64,000 bases of DNA from Sporopachydermia quercuum (GCA_001599295.1 BCGN01000007.1:74433-138432), one strand, 5' to 3'. Shown: positions 33,701 to 44,600, numbered from the stretch's first letter. The notes: a model not told the origin generated them from the sequence alone. Numbers and translations: made by a program.

Positions 33701-34296
33701 GGAACAGTGATTTTGGGCCCTAATGTTTCAGTTCTATGCCAAGCTGGCGATGAAGACCAAGGAATAGAGACATCAGAGGATTGCCCTGAAACTGGATGTN
33801 GAGAGCTCATAGGAAGAGGAATAGTTGTATGAGGAGTTCCATCTGAAATGAAATGTTCAATTGACTCTTGGTGATGCTCTTGGTCTTGTGATAATGCCAG
33901 CAGGTCTTCTACGGAAAAACTTTCATTGATACAGGAATTATCAGAAGAGTTGAACGTGTCATAAACAGTGAGTTTAGGATTGATGTTGATAGCGTTGATT
34001 CTGTCGATAGTATTGCTATTGTCGTTAGTACTGCTGTTGCTATTCCTATTGCCGATTACTTTTTGATTATGTACATTTCCTTTCATCAACACACTATTTG
34101 TCCTGTCTGAAAAATTACTATCACCATTTTCTCCCTTTTCTCCTTTGCTTCCAATACTATAAATATCTTCTGAAATCGATTCCTGTATTAAATCCGAAAA
34201 CTCATCTTCCTCTGTATAACTTAGTTGCGACAGTATAACCAAATCATCTTGGATTATTGCTGATTCGACAGGGCTGGGGATTTCTGTTGTGGACAT
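30742..34296 (-). CDS. PIF1: Pif1-family 5'-3' DNA helicase
   Basis: A superfamily 1B helicase that removes telomerase from ends, unwinds G-quadruplexes, acts in break-induced replication with Pol32 and maintains mitochondrial DNA. From the first ATG (34296, MSTTEIPS) it has 1184 residues. Helicase motifs: GSAGTGKSVLLRS (motif I, about 415), VLIIDEISMIDG (motif II), LILSGDYFQLPPV (motif III), and at the C-side SIHKSQGQTLP with VALSRAVSR (motifs V/VI). The N-terminal 400 residues and the C-terminal 300 are Asn/Ser-rich, with basic patches such as AKRVRTRNR. The frame stays open for 106 codons before the ATG with no other ATG (see the separate entry). Two family members are usual in S. cerevisiae (PIF1, RRM3); position next to OGG1 favours PIF1. 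Confidence 0.93.
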   Translation of the reverse strand: MSTTEIPSPVESAIIQDDLVILSQLSYTEEDEFSDLIQESISEDIYSIGSKGEKGENGDSNFSDRTNSVLMKGNVHNQKVIGNRNSNSSTNDNSNTIDRINAININPKLTVYDTFNSSDNSCINESFSVEDLLALSQDQEHHQESIEHFISDGTPHTTIPLPMSSXHPVSGQSSDVSIPWSSSPAWHRTETLGPKITVPTLSQHLEMVRKRKLELSSRIINTGFVSTHCSTNTNSTNIHTNPAPRKAPSTPNSSSASSQPIPNINAHTNQRHKHTINISSSVDSTTSPVSFNSDADISAEYIKEQSGITLVEDISVNLHSENDSDSDFQPFSSPIAKRVRTRNRGANKAKTRIELLSTIQARQYTTSANASAGTSVDTSNSVETSTEPPILLSSQQQEIIDCALEGYSIFFTGSAGTGKSVLLRSMIQALRRKHGRVQIAVTASTGLAACNIGGSTLHSYAGIGIGKESAEKLIDKIKKNHVARKRWRSTSVLIIDEISMIDGALFDKLDTIARNLTGNRTEPFGGIQLILSGDYFQLPPVQTNNASSSAKQYTFESKAWKECIQKTYVLKKVFRQKGDVEFITMLNEMRLGKIGPETHRKFKELNRPLAQDDDIEPTDLFPTRKEVENANLRRLKQLPGEAIAYTANDQHDSVLNSQMATSLLASFMAPQEVNLKIGTQVMLIKNTDSTLVNGSLGKVLGFMDSHTFRLVKRGELNLQEELSKNDTSNSVINSTNNSTGGSISKYPDDIFNIPSDPKKLSSSINNINWKRKEALIKAINQEPKSELLPYVRFNLPDKTTRDVLVFREDWSIDDQFGKTLVSRNQIPLVLSWALSIHKSQGQTLPKVRVNLQRIFEKGQAYVALSRAVSRSGLQVLNFHPSKVRADEKVMKFYKKIAGEDEQEGKDEAEDEIIEVKSDRAEVERGDGNGDNTNNADATTVKPVLRQVTLGNVEPPRLNRQPSVKSDEMKSKFHQNRKVNASNSSHDDDPAFKGYKNSVANAWNNDLSYKGTGGTYNSTNKENIKEAVKKNVNGNSFIGNNPPMNVSSSSSSRSCNSINLASNTGTITATTTTITIDKKHSFHSIATAESTNNPAVIADAITSRRNTLAMDRPIGVASDFSSNIVNCKSSHDRIASSVSTNSNANNIDNEELNSLLLLDSTNNHEDFSMEWSDDFDKELYEAANE

Positions 34297-34614
34297 GTTT
34301 TGCGTTTTATTCCAACGGCTACTTAAATTGCCTCTACTCAAATGTAAGCTTTTATTTCCAATGCAATTTCTGCTCTTGAAAAGGTATCTTTTCGCATCAA
34401 CATTACCACAGACGCTGTAAGTTCCGGTGCGATTGAAATAGGAATTTACCGTATGTACTGGCAAGTAGTAATGGTGCTTCCCGGAAAATGAGAAGCCTAC
34501 AGCCGATCTCAGCGGCTGTATGAGATATGGAATTTCGCTAAACAACGCTGCTTTACAATGGTGATCACGCTGTTGCTGAATCAAAGCAGAATGCTGAAAT
34601 AAACGGCAACTCAA
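34297..34614 (-). other. Open, ATG-less extension of PIF1 with mitochondrial-presequence composition
   Basis: Upstream of the PIF1 ATG the same frame is open for 106 codons, bounded by an in-frame TAG at 34615-34617. It has 14 Arg/Lys, several His and only 3 Asp/Glu, with hydrophobic stretches (FSEIPYLIQPL, AVGFSF), as a matrix-targeting presequence would. No ATG occurs in it. A near-cognate start (a TTG directly follows the stop) or a 5' intron could feed it. A 3' splice candidate TTTATTTCAG is present, but there is no CTAAC at the spacing seen in the other introns. Confidence 0.5.
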
Positions 34615-35389
34615 CTAGTTTTATGGTAGTTGGAATCAAATGAGAGCACGAAAACGGGGAAAAGAATAGAAAGTGGTGGTGGGGTTGAGAGTTTGGTTCT
34701 ATGGAGTTAGAATTGTGGTTGTTCGAGTTGTTATTTGTGGATTCTTGATGGTTCTTTGTTCATGGGTTTTGATTGTGGTTTGTAGTTTGTGCTTTTTATT
34801 ACTTCTTTGTTGATAAATACATACAATCAGACAAAAATTTGGGTTTGGTTTCTGTTACAAATGGAAATACTGAAATGAGATGTGAAGCTAAACGGAGAAG
34901 ATATAATTCATTAACAATAACTATAAGAATATGGGATTTGCATGATGGATGTTTCACGGTTGATTAGTAATAGAGGTTTGAAGTATCTTTCACTTCTTAA
35001 ATTATATATTTGAGATAATGTTATGAGCCAGTTTTTTGTTATTATCTAGTTATTTTAGATCTTATTTCCCTTTCTATGTCTTTACCATCAACAACCTTTG
35101 AATGGTACCGAACCAAAAACTATGAGACAAATATAATCTCCGAAGCTATCTATGAACACGAAACGCGTAAAAAAAAAAGTCACGGGACGTATAATATTAC
35201 AAGCAAGTGAGATCAAGTTATTATTCTGCCAATAGTTCGTCTACTCAAAACTGTTATTAAAAACGTGCTGATTTTGGAAGTATTGGATCTGAATTCTTGA
35301 TCATTATTTTGACGGTTTTTTCAGNGTAAACCCTCCCATTTTTCCACGCGTTTTTTTAACTACATTTCATTCTGATTCCAATATTGACT
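34297..35389. promoter_or_regulatory. Divergent promoter region, PIF1/OGG1
   Basis: Two perfect MCB sites ACGCGT lie at 35163-35168 and 35346-35351, consistent with G1/S expression of repair genes; this is motif-based inference. Two TGTGGTT elements lie at 34714-34720 and 34774-34780 on the PIF1 side. The PIF1-proximal part overlaps the ATG-less extension. The same gene pair is divergent in S. cerevisiae (YML061C-YML060W). Confidence 0.45.
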
Positions 35390-36919
35390 ATGGGAAAAAT
35401 GGATTGGCAATCGATAGCAGTTCCTCAAAGTGTAAGTAATTGTATTCTGATAATTATCCTGATTCATCTTGATACTTTTATTCTGTTCTTTTGATCTTCT
35501 TTCATTTTTGAAAACCATAGTTCTTTCACTTCCTCTATATTGAAGAAACCTACTAACCGCTCATCATAGGAACTGAGCTTGGCCAAAGTGCTTCGGTGTG
35601 GTCAAACATTCAGGTAAGTCGTTCTTTCAAGCAGCAGGTATCCACAATTTCTCACTCAAATTTCCTTCTAACACTTTCTAGATGGAAAAACATCGACAAT
35701 ATATGGACATGTGCGCTTAAAGGCAGAGTGATCCTACTGAAGCAAGACAGTCAATACCTTTATTATAAGGACGTTTTTCCTGTACACGATGATAAAACTA
35801 ATGCAAAGTCTACTACTAGACCCCCAAGCAATTTATCATCGACTGCCTCCATTATTCAGGACTATTTCAATCTGTCCGTCAAAGTAAACGATTTATATCA
35901 GGAATGGTCAAAAAAGGATAAAAACTTTGCTAATAGATCAAGTGCTTATGAAGGTATAAGAATACTAAGACAAGATCCGTGGGAGAACTTATGCAGTTTT
36001 ATATGCAGTTCCAATAACAACGTCAAGCGAATATCTTCCATGGTTGAAAGCTTATGTGTATATTTTGGTGATTATATTGCAACTGTTGATGGGGTTGAAT
36101 ATTATGATTTCCCATCTCCGGATGCTCTAGCAAAGCCCACTGTTGAAGCAGTCTTGAGGAATAAATTGAATTTTGGTTATAGAGCAAAATATATTCAGCG
36201 AACAGCAGAGGCAGTGAGCAAAGATTCTCAAGGGCTTGAAAAGCTCTTTGAATTAAGAGAGAAGCCTTATAAAGCGTGTGTTGAGCATTTATTACAGTTT
36301 ACAGGTGTGGGACCTAAAGTAGCTGACTGCGTGGTAAGTGTTATTTGATAGTATGAAGTATCAGTTGTATTTTTACGTTTTGTAGCTTACACTCTTGATC
36401 TTTTTCTCTTTATTTCTATTTATTAGCTATTTATTTCTTATCTAACAATTGCAGTGTTTAATGAGCCTTGATAAACATTCCTGTGTTCCTATTGATGTAC
36501 ACGTTCATAAAATAGCTACTAGAGACTACAAATTTAAACTACCAAAAGGTGCCGCCACAGGAACCCTGTCGAAGAAAGTGTATGAAGCTATTGGTGATGC
36601 TTTTGTTAAATTATGGGGGGAATATGCTGGTTGGGCACATTCAGTACTGTTTGCTGCGGATTTAAGGGATTTGAATAATGGCTTTAATGAGCAAAGATCA
36701 TTAGGACCATCAGGTGGAGGTAAGGATGGAAATGAGGCCGTGAAAGTGGAATTGGACTTGGAAGAGAGGAAAGTAGAAATCAAATTGGAAGAGAAAACAA
36801 GTATTAAGAAAGGCTCATTGGAACGACAAGAAGTAGTTGAAAATAACTATACTCATGACAACATACCAAGGAAAAGACTTCGAATGAGAGTTAAAACAGA
36901 GATCGAAGTAAAGACATAA
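35390..36919 (+). CDS. OGG1: 8-oxoguanine DNA glycosylase/AP lyase, four exons
   Basis: Removes 8-oxoguanine opposite cytosine and nicks the abasic site, in nucleus and mitochondria. Exons 35390-35431, 35570-35613, 35682-36333 and 36455-36919 join in frame to 400 residues. The N-terminal domain begins ELSLAKVLRCGQTFRW, read across two introns, as in human SELRLDLVLPSGQSFRW. The HhH-GPD motif is QFTGVGPKVADCV, with catalytic Lys241 and, in VPIDVHVH, Asp260. The Lys-Asp spacing of 19 equals that in human OGG1 (K249/D268). The C-terminal 60 residues are charged and not conserved. Introns have GTAAGT donors and CTAAC branches 8-12 nt before the acceptors. It shares its promoter with PIF1. Confidence 0.95.
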
Positions 36920-37229
36920 ACTAGGAAAAGGAATAACGTAGAACTGAAAGGAGAAAGAAAGGAAGGAGAATCAATAGAAAGTATAGCTCTATGTTAAAGT
37001 TCTGTAGGGCAAAAATAATAACTTTGGTGAATTTAATTATAATACGTAAATGAAGAAGTTCACAAGTGGAGCTCTTGTTATATATTGTCCATTAAATAGC
37101 GTCGAAAAGAGATGGTATTGACTATAGTATGTCTTATCTCTTCTTCTCCTACACTTTTTCTACTTCATAACAAGAATTGTTATTCCTATACTGTCAAATA
37201 TATACACGAAACTAACCTCTATATAGGAA
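36920..37229. other. Convergent 3' spacer, OGG1/MRPL4
   Basis: A 310-bp gap between convergent genes, AT-rich. No other gene is seen. Confidence 0.5.
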
Positions 37230-38156
37230 CTATTTCTCTTTCTCATCTTCTTCAACTTCAATTTCATTTTCGTCTTCTTCAGTTTCACCTTTGTCGGTTT
37301 CAGCTGCTAAATATCCTTTAACTGCTAGAACCTCCTTATTTGGAGGAACAACATTACCTGCTTCACGATAAGACTTCACAGCTCGAAAGGCTTGAGCCAT
37401 TGATTCTTCGTCATGACCAGCAGTAAAAACGATGAAATGTTCACCAATATCTTGTAATCCTTCTAGACCTTCCGTATCTATAAACTGTTTAAATCTATCA
37501 AACTTCAATTGAGCAATATGTTTCACACCTTCAACGTACTCTAAAGTAACAGGAATCTCAGTCAAATTTTCAATATTAATTCCATAGAAAGCATACAAAT
37601 ATCTATCTAATTGAGTTCCTTTATCTCCATGCTTCTTTCTACCCGCGCCCAAATACTTCTTTCTGAATGTCTTCATATAGGCCTCCTTTTCTGCAGAGAA
37701 CGCATCATTAGTGTTCTTCCAACCATGATACCTTTCACTTAATGATTGTCTGATATGATTCATGGTAAGCTTTAATCTTTCGTCATAATTTTCAAAAGAA
37801 GAACCATGATAAGGAGATTTCATTTCCTTTTCAACTAATCTGTGTTCTCGAGCTGTGATGTTTCTTTCCTTCAGCGTAACATACCACAGTTGATGTAAAT
37901 CAGCAAACGACTTTTTACGCAGTTCTTGAACAGTCCAAGGTCTTCCCGTAGCGTCTAGCTCTTCTGGTGTGCGGAGGTACTTCCTATCTGAGAAGAACTG
38001 CCATAGAGGATGGTCATCCGGGACTTGGATATTGGCGACAGTTGGTTCAATAGGAGGCTTCAACGTAATGCCTTTTCGCAATCTGATTGTTGTGGTAGTT
38101 GTTGAGTGTAGCAATCGACATGATTGTCGGTTTAAAAGCAGAGTAGATTTGACCAT
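37230..38156 (-). CDS. MRPL4: Mitochondrial ribosomal protein uL29m (Mrpl4/MRPL47 family)
   Basis: A large-subunit mitoribosomal protein. The 308 residues are near the S. cerevisiae Mrpl4 length (319). The N-terminus is a presequence ([20 protein letters not shown]). The uL29 core runs from about residue 70: [21 protein letters not shown], then [11 protein letters not shown], the family's hallmark. A fungal-type extension follows, with [14 protein letters not shown] and VEYVEGV-like sequence, and a Glu/Asp-rich tail in the last 25 residues. The start is the ATG at 38156. It is divergent from LSM3, as in S. cerevisiae (YLR439W/YLR438C-A). Confidence 0.93.
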   Translation of the reverse strand: MVKSTLLLNRQSCRLLHSTTTTTIRLRKGITLKPPIEPTVANIQVPDDHPLWQFFSDRKYLRTPEELDATGRPWTVQELRKKSFADLHQLWYVTLKERNITAREHRLVEKEMKSPYHGSSFENYDERLKLTMNHIRQSLSERYHGWKNTNDAFSAEKEAYMKTFRKKYLGAGRKKHGDKGTQLDRYLYAFYGINIENLTEIPVTLEYVEGVKHIAQLKFDRFKQFIDTEGLEGLQDIGEHFIVFTAGHDEESMAQAFRAVKSYREAGNVVPPNKEVLAVKGYLAAETDKGETEEDENEIEVEEDEKEK

Positions 38157-39569
38157 ACTGTTGTGATGATGGTGTTAATATTTAAGCAGACGATATTATC
38201 CAATAAGCAAAATAATACAAAACAAAGGTAGTTTGTACAATGTTTTGCTTTACGACTTTTATAAAGGAAGCATTGGTTGAGAAATGCTGAAGGAGAATAA
38301 ATAATGGTAACGACCAAATAACGTATTCGTGGAAAGCTTGGTGTTTATGTTCTCTATGGTTGTGGTGACATAATCTGTGGTTTTTAATAGGTTTATTTGT
38401 ATACAGAACTTGTGGTTAAACCACACAAACCAAATCTTGTGATCGTTGGTTTTTTACTCATTAGCTCTTTGTACTATATTTATTATATTTATTATGTGAG
38501 TCCATTTGTGTATAGAAAATTTTGACTTGGACGACACCCATGCATCGCAGTTTGATGTCTCAATAGAAATTGGGATGATACGCGATCTTTGGGTAAGAGT
38601 CAGTAGATCTAGATAGGAAGGAAGAAAAGGGCTAGTTCACTCAAAGCTTGGATACTTAGATAATTGATATTAATAGATATTGAGAATAATCTCTAATTAA
38701 TAATCAGCTAGTGCTTCTGAGTACTTCACAGTCTAATTCTAATGAACTTATTTCACTATTCGTTTAGAATCCCTACCCTCTCATAATCGCCGTAACTACC
38801 ATTATGTTCTCCGAAATTTACTGCACACAGTTATTGCGCTTTACTCAATAGCAAAACACCCAGCTCAAACTTCTCGATTTCTCTCAATTTTCACCCAACA
38901 GATATATCGACCCATTTGTTCACTTTCCCTTTTCCCATACTAACATTTACCCCCTCAGTATCAAATAATTCACCTGCCAAATAACTATATCACCTCCTGA
39001 ACTTCCTCTTATCACTTCTTCCCGGAAACTATCCTTTCTCCTCATCATCTCCGTAATTTGCACTTACAAGCTGTCTGTCCCTTTTTTCTTCTCTCCATTC
39101 ATTTATGTACTTCTCAACAGACAGACTGTACTTTATAAGTACTATTGACGGTACTGAATACTAACAAGAGCTTACGATTCCTGGTAATCGTTATCTCATA
39201 CCGCATTGTAGACTACGGAGCAAGTTATCAACAACTGAACTATTCATTAAGTAGATTAAACTGTCGGCGTATTGCAGAATTGTTCTGGTAAAGAATCACC
39301 ACCCACTATCAGCTGCAGCACAACTATTAGCTATTATCTACCAGTTATTTTCTAAATATCTATTAGATACTGTTAGTGTATAAGTCAATAATCAATAACA
39401 ACGAATCGGTACTTCCACAAAGCTTGATCCAGCTGTTTGACAACAAAAACAACTCATAGCTCTTATCCCGATCTTCTGCAGCATACATTGTTTCACCACA
39501 NTGCAACAATCAACAGAATTTAACGTCGAACCCAAACTTCCTATATAATATACAGCATAAATACCCACA
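38157..39569. promoter_or_regulatory. Divergent promoter region, MRPL4/LSM3
   Basis: A 1.4-kb region. TGTGGT occurs at 38361-38366 and 38376-38381, and a near-palindrome TGTGGTTAAACCACA lies at 38411-38425, nearer MRPL4. About 38760-39120 is strongly pyrimidine-rich on the plus strand, with a CCCGGAAACT block at 39021-39030, some 450-800 bp before the LSM3 start. No gene is seen. Confidence 0.4.
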
Positions 39570-40520
39570 ATGGCTGAGACAACAACTGAACCAACTGCTA
39601 GTTCAACTGAAAGCGAGTCTCAACAATCGGAACCTCTGGATTTGATTAAACTGTGTATTGATGAAATAGTTGTGGTGAAAGTGAGAGGTGATCGTGAATT
39701 AAAAGGAAGACTTCATGTAAGTATTAATTTTGCAGAAGGAAGAAGGAAGAAGGATTGAAATGATCATGATAGTGATAATTATAATGGTAATGAGAAAAAA
39801 TAGTCATGAGAATTATAATAGCAATAAGCCGAATTATGAACGAAGTCGTTTCACTGTCTATGTAAACCAGATGAACTGATTTCAGCTACATACTTCAACA
39901 ATATTTCTACTGTTCATCACCACTCCTATTTTACCACATTACTATAATATTAAAACTGTTGCTATTTTTTGAATTAATGAACTATTTGTTTTATCATCGA
40001 CAATGCAACAACTAAGCTATTGGTGAACTGAGCGTTTCACCAATAGTTCAATTGCATTTAGCTATTTGATGAAATCAATAGAAATAAAACAGATTTTATG
40101 ACAAAAAGGAAAATAGAATGCAAATTATTCTAACCATATGTGTCTTCTTCTGCTTGTATTACTGTTGTTGAATATTTGATTGGTACTTATTTGAAGTAGC
40201 ATAGGTATACGTAAGAGTTGTTAGTTACTCTGGTAACTTTTTATAGAATTTTGACTACTACTACTATTTCTGCTACTGCTACTGGTAGCATCATTATTTT
40301 CAATGCTTGATCATTCAGTTTATTGCTTCTACTTCAATTACTAACAAACATTCATTAGGCTTATGATTCGCATTGCAATTTGATTCTCAGTAATATAACA
40401 GAGACAATATCTGAACTTCTCAATGAAAGCGGGACTAAGAAGAAAACAACAAAAACTTCAGAAATGATGTTTGTTAGAGGTGATAGTGTTATTCTTATAA
40501 GTCCTCCTTCTGGTATTTAA
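39570..40520 (+). CDS. LSM3: U6 snRNA-associated Sm-like protein LSm3, two exons
   Basis: A subunit of the LSm1-7 (mRNA decay) and LSm2-8 (U6 snRNP) rings. Exons 39570-39716 and 40359-40520 join to 102 residues. The Sm1 motif reads [22 protein letters not shown], joining across the intron as [13 protein letters not shown], and the Sm2 motif reads [13 protein letters not shown]. The CTG in KLCIDE sits on a leucine conserved in LSm3 (KLNLDE). A Ser/Thr/Glu-rich 22-residue head precedes the Sm fold. The 642-nt intron is the longest found here, with donor GTAAGT and an ACTAAC branch 13 nt before the acceptor. Unspliced RNA would give a 62-residue truncated product. Confidence 0.94.
40017..40046 (+). 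repeat. Hairpin inside the LSM3 intron
   Basis: CTATTGGTGAA at 40017-40027 and its exact complement at 40036-40046 surround an 8-nt loop; G-U and A-U pairs can extend the stem by two. It lies mid-intron, about 310 nt before the acceptor, and could fold to shorten the effective intron length. No clear C/D or H/ACA snoRNA boxes are paired around it. Confidence 0.6.
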
Positions 40521-41659
40521 TATAATGTAATAGTAATTATTGTTCGAATAGAAGATTATGATAATTAGTAAGACAAAAAATGGAGTCAATCAAGAGGAGA
40601 TAAATAGAGGAAATGAGAGAATGAGAGTAATTACTATTTACAAAAATAGTATTAATGTCACTGTTAATTTATGTCACACTATTGCATCAATACCATAAAT
40701 ACACTATTCATTTATTACATCAACACATTAATTCAAATTCTACATTGTCCTTCTCTTCCAGCTAGCTTGTGACATTGGTTAAACATGTGAATTAATTACT
40801 GTTTGTCTGTTATTCTATTATTCATCATTATCTGATCTATCAATATACTGAGAATATTCAGTCAAGATTAGTAAATAAATATAGTGATAATTTGTGAAAA
40901 CGTTGAGATAATAAATAACAAAGCAAAATGTAATCATGTATATACAACTCCTAGAAATAGGTAAAGAAATATCGTTTCAACAACATCGTCCTGTTTACTG
41001 CTTCGCTTCAGTATCGAGTCAAACAGACTATAGCGCTCCTCCATTATGTTATCACTATGCTATGCAGTTCCATTTGTACCAATCTCCTTTCATTACCAAT
41101 TCTCTTATAGAGGAAAGTGAAAACATAAAAGACCAGTTGAAGATAACGGCAAAGATACTACAAGAATTATTATGTTGGAAGTTATGTAAATTAACCTTAT
41201 GACTATAATTAAGAAAATGACCCAATTTCCAGTTTTTGCAAGCTCTTGTTTAGTTATTGTAATGATTAGGACACATTATTGATGTCTTTGGCAGTCTGAG
41301 GATCTCAATCATAACAAACTATACTAATATTTCATAGTACTGAAAAGGATCCATCATTCAATAAGATGATTATTTGATATTATACTCATACTTTAATACT
41401 CGAAAGGAAGTAGTGTTTTCATTATATTCACTCTACTTAAATTATGGTAATTCTGCGTTAACTGCGTTAATTAATGTACTAAATTTTGATTGANGTAATT
41501 GATGTTGACAGAAACTATAAATGCAACAATAGTTGTTACAGCATTAATTATCTTCCAGAATCGATATTTACATTAATTAACCTACCAGATTAATACTTAC
41601 ATTAATTATTCTCTTCTGACTATCTTCATTGTTTATACATTTGTTCAACACATTTCCTT
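40521..41659. other. Convergent 3' spacer, LSM3/NTE1
   Basis: A 1.1-kb AT-rich gap between convergent genes. TTACATTAATTA-type repeats occur near 41568 and 41597. The 88-codon frame at 40936-41202 has no family features. No gene is recognised. Confidence 0.45.
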
Positions 41660-44600
41660 CTATACCGAATTTCTACGAACATGATCAGACCTCACCTTCC
41701 CTTTGGCTCCTGTAGCCCCAGCTATAATAGGCATTCTTCCTTCAATCTTCAACTGCTCCATAACCTCATTGCAATAAACACTTCCAATGCTCAATATCTC
41801 GTCGAACTTACCAAAGTCCAACGTGGCAATATTATCTACTGGTGGCCGCATATATAAAACCCCTGGCGTGTTTTTAGCTTCTTCCAATGCTTTAACGGAT
41901 GAAACATAGGCCAACCTTTGCTGGATTTCCGCTAAACTTGGCACATTTGGATGTTTTGAGAATATGTTCCAACGGTTGAAAACAACCCAGGCTCCTGATA
42001 ACGTATCTCCGTATCTCATAGGTGTAGTATCGTCAATAGATCCAACATCAACGGCAATAACGGTTGCTGCTCCAAGGGATTTCATTTCCTGTACAGTCAA
42101 GTTATCCATGTATCCTCCATCAAGTAACATACTTCCATTGTCTTCTAATGGTGGCAGCAATCCGGCCAATGACATAGATGCTCTAATGTATCGCCAAGCG
42201 TATCCAAATCTATGGATTTCCATTCTGGAATGAGTGATATTCGTGGTATTGGCATAAAAGGGTAACCAGAAGTCCTCAATGCGTGAATCTCCAAATGCCT
42301 TCCAAATCCCTCGGTTGAATTCATGTCCTGTTGTGTATGCTGTTGTAGGATATGTTAAATCCAATACCATTCGCCATAAACTAGAGACTCTGTTGGCAAA
42401 CTGTTTGGCTCTGCCGTAAATCGGGACTAAATCATAATCTCTAGCATATAAACCACCAACAAATGAACCAATAGACGTCCCTCCTACTAAATCTATTGGG
42501 ATTGCTAGTTCTTCAAGGACTTTGATGACCCCCAAATGAGATATACCTCTTGCCCCTCCCCCGCCAAGAACCAATCCAACGGCTTGTCCGGATAGAAGTC
42601 TTGCTAGTCGTTTGAAATCATCTTTGTGAGGTTGGCTTGAAGCTGCGGGGTACCGTCTCGAGCCTCGGTAGGACGTCCATTTCCATTTATCCATGCCGGG
42701 GATATTATACCGAGCTTCTAGATCTTCTCGGAGGGTTTTAAGTTTGAATCTGAGTTTATTCCATCCGGGCGGCGATCGGAACGTTTCAAACCGGTTAAAT
42801 TTGGGTCTGGCACCGTTTTGCTGAGCGGAATTCCCTATTCCTGTCGAAAAGAGCACGTGATGGTGACTTTGCACCCACAATCGGCTCTGCAGCCAAGCAT
42901 GTGTTGAGCCAGCAATAACCGATTTCTCAGCATGGAGAAGAACTAGTTCCGTCCGGGCGGATGAGCCGAGCTTTACCAGTTTCCGTTCAAACTCTCCGAT
43001 GTCTGGCTCGGCATCTCCGTCGGCTATCAGGAGTACACAATCGGCTTGTTGAATGCATGTACGAGTCCAAGCCGAATTAGCTGCGGTATCGGCTATATAN
43101 ACCACCTGATTGTATCGATCTTCCAGATCTGCAAAGTAGCCTGACATTTTAAGCTGCGCCATCTTATCAAAGGCTCTTTTGCCTAAATGGGAAATAAATG
43201 AGGCTTGAGTTAAGGGAATTACCCGTTGTCCGACATCCTGTAAAGCCGAAACTAAGCGTTCTCCGAATTCTTCCACCGGTAATCCGGAAACAACTGGAAG
43301 GATAGTGATTGTCCGAATATTCTGCCGAGGGTTAGGCCCGTTGGAGATCGAGGTGATAGTCGATCGGCCTAATCCAGACTGTTTCTGCTGTTCTGACCGG
43401 AGTCGGGACGCCACTTTCCGGGATATTTCAATTGTGATTGACGGATTTAGTCGGGCAAGCACTTCAAATAGACTTCTCGGAAGCCGGGCGGCTTCGGAAT
43501 AACGGACTGCAATCACCGAGCTTGTATTTTTACTAGCAGTTAACACATCAACTTCTCCTACCGATTCTCCCGCGCTGTACTCCTCAATGACCCGGACGGA
43601 ACGATCATTACGGTTATTACCGCCGGCTCTGGGTTCAGAGTTCCCGGTTTCTTCCGACTTCTGAGCGTCCATCCCATTCCTATTTCCCTGATGTCGAATA
43701 TCCTGTACCGCCCGAAACCTTCCGTTGAGAACTATATATATTGCATCCGCTTCCGAACCCTGCGTGACCAACACGCGGCCGGCATCAACGTTAACCCATT
43801 CCATAGCTAAATCCATATACATAAGCAAAGGATTAAGGTTGTTCTTCAATGTTCTAGCAATTGAAAGGTAAATAAACGGATACCGTTCGCATAGATCTTC
43901 CGAGGCATCTCGAGATAAGAAGCCGACAACGGAGTCAGTTTCTGCAGTAATTGTAGCATAGGATCTAGATCCCATTAGACTCCCGGGAATTCCCGTTATT
44001 CCCCCCGGCAAAATATAGGAGATTATGGTCTCCGAGGCGGGATTGGAGTTAGAGTTTGAGGTTTTCCGATATGAAATCCGCAATTTGCCATCTACCACAA
44101 AATACATCCCGTCATGATCTCCATTCTGAGCTATCATTTCTGTCCCGGCTTCTACCGCAAATACTTCTAATGCAAGTGAAACGTCTCTTTGAGCTGCTTC
44201 AAATTCCCGAGCAATCAGATTTGCCGAGAAATTTCTAGGCTCGGATGTTCCGTCAATAGGTTTCATTGCCGGAGTTAAGATTCTCGGAGATGTTGTTCGA
44301 TGAGAATTAATGCCGTTGTTGCTATAGCTGCTAAGATGATTATTTCCGATATACATATCCAAAGAGCTTTTCTCTATCCCAAGAACGGAAAAGATGCCTT
44401 CGGCAATGGCGGCTCGTAAAGCGGCATCTTCCGTTTCGTCCCGCGATCCAACAAACATACTGTTCAAGTTTGCTGAAGAATTGGATTCTCGTAGTAGTTG
44501 AGGACCCGACGCCTTTCGCGATATCGGAACACTTGTTAGAAGGTCTCCGGGATGATATCCGTCTTCAGGAGAAAGAGTCACATGACGAGACCTCGGAGCT

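Noticed and set aside
34575-34614. A 5' intron of PIF1 using the TTTATTTCAG acceptor
   Set aside because: No CTAAC lies within 20 nt upstream, unlike the 13 introns found, and no upstream ATG frame joins well. Not excluded, but not called.
39646-39666. CUG-Ser genetic code
   Set aside because: CTG here encodes a leucine conserved in LSm3, and CTG in OGG1 exon 2 also falls on a conserved leucine. The standard code fits.
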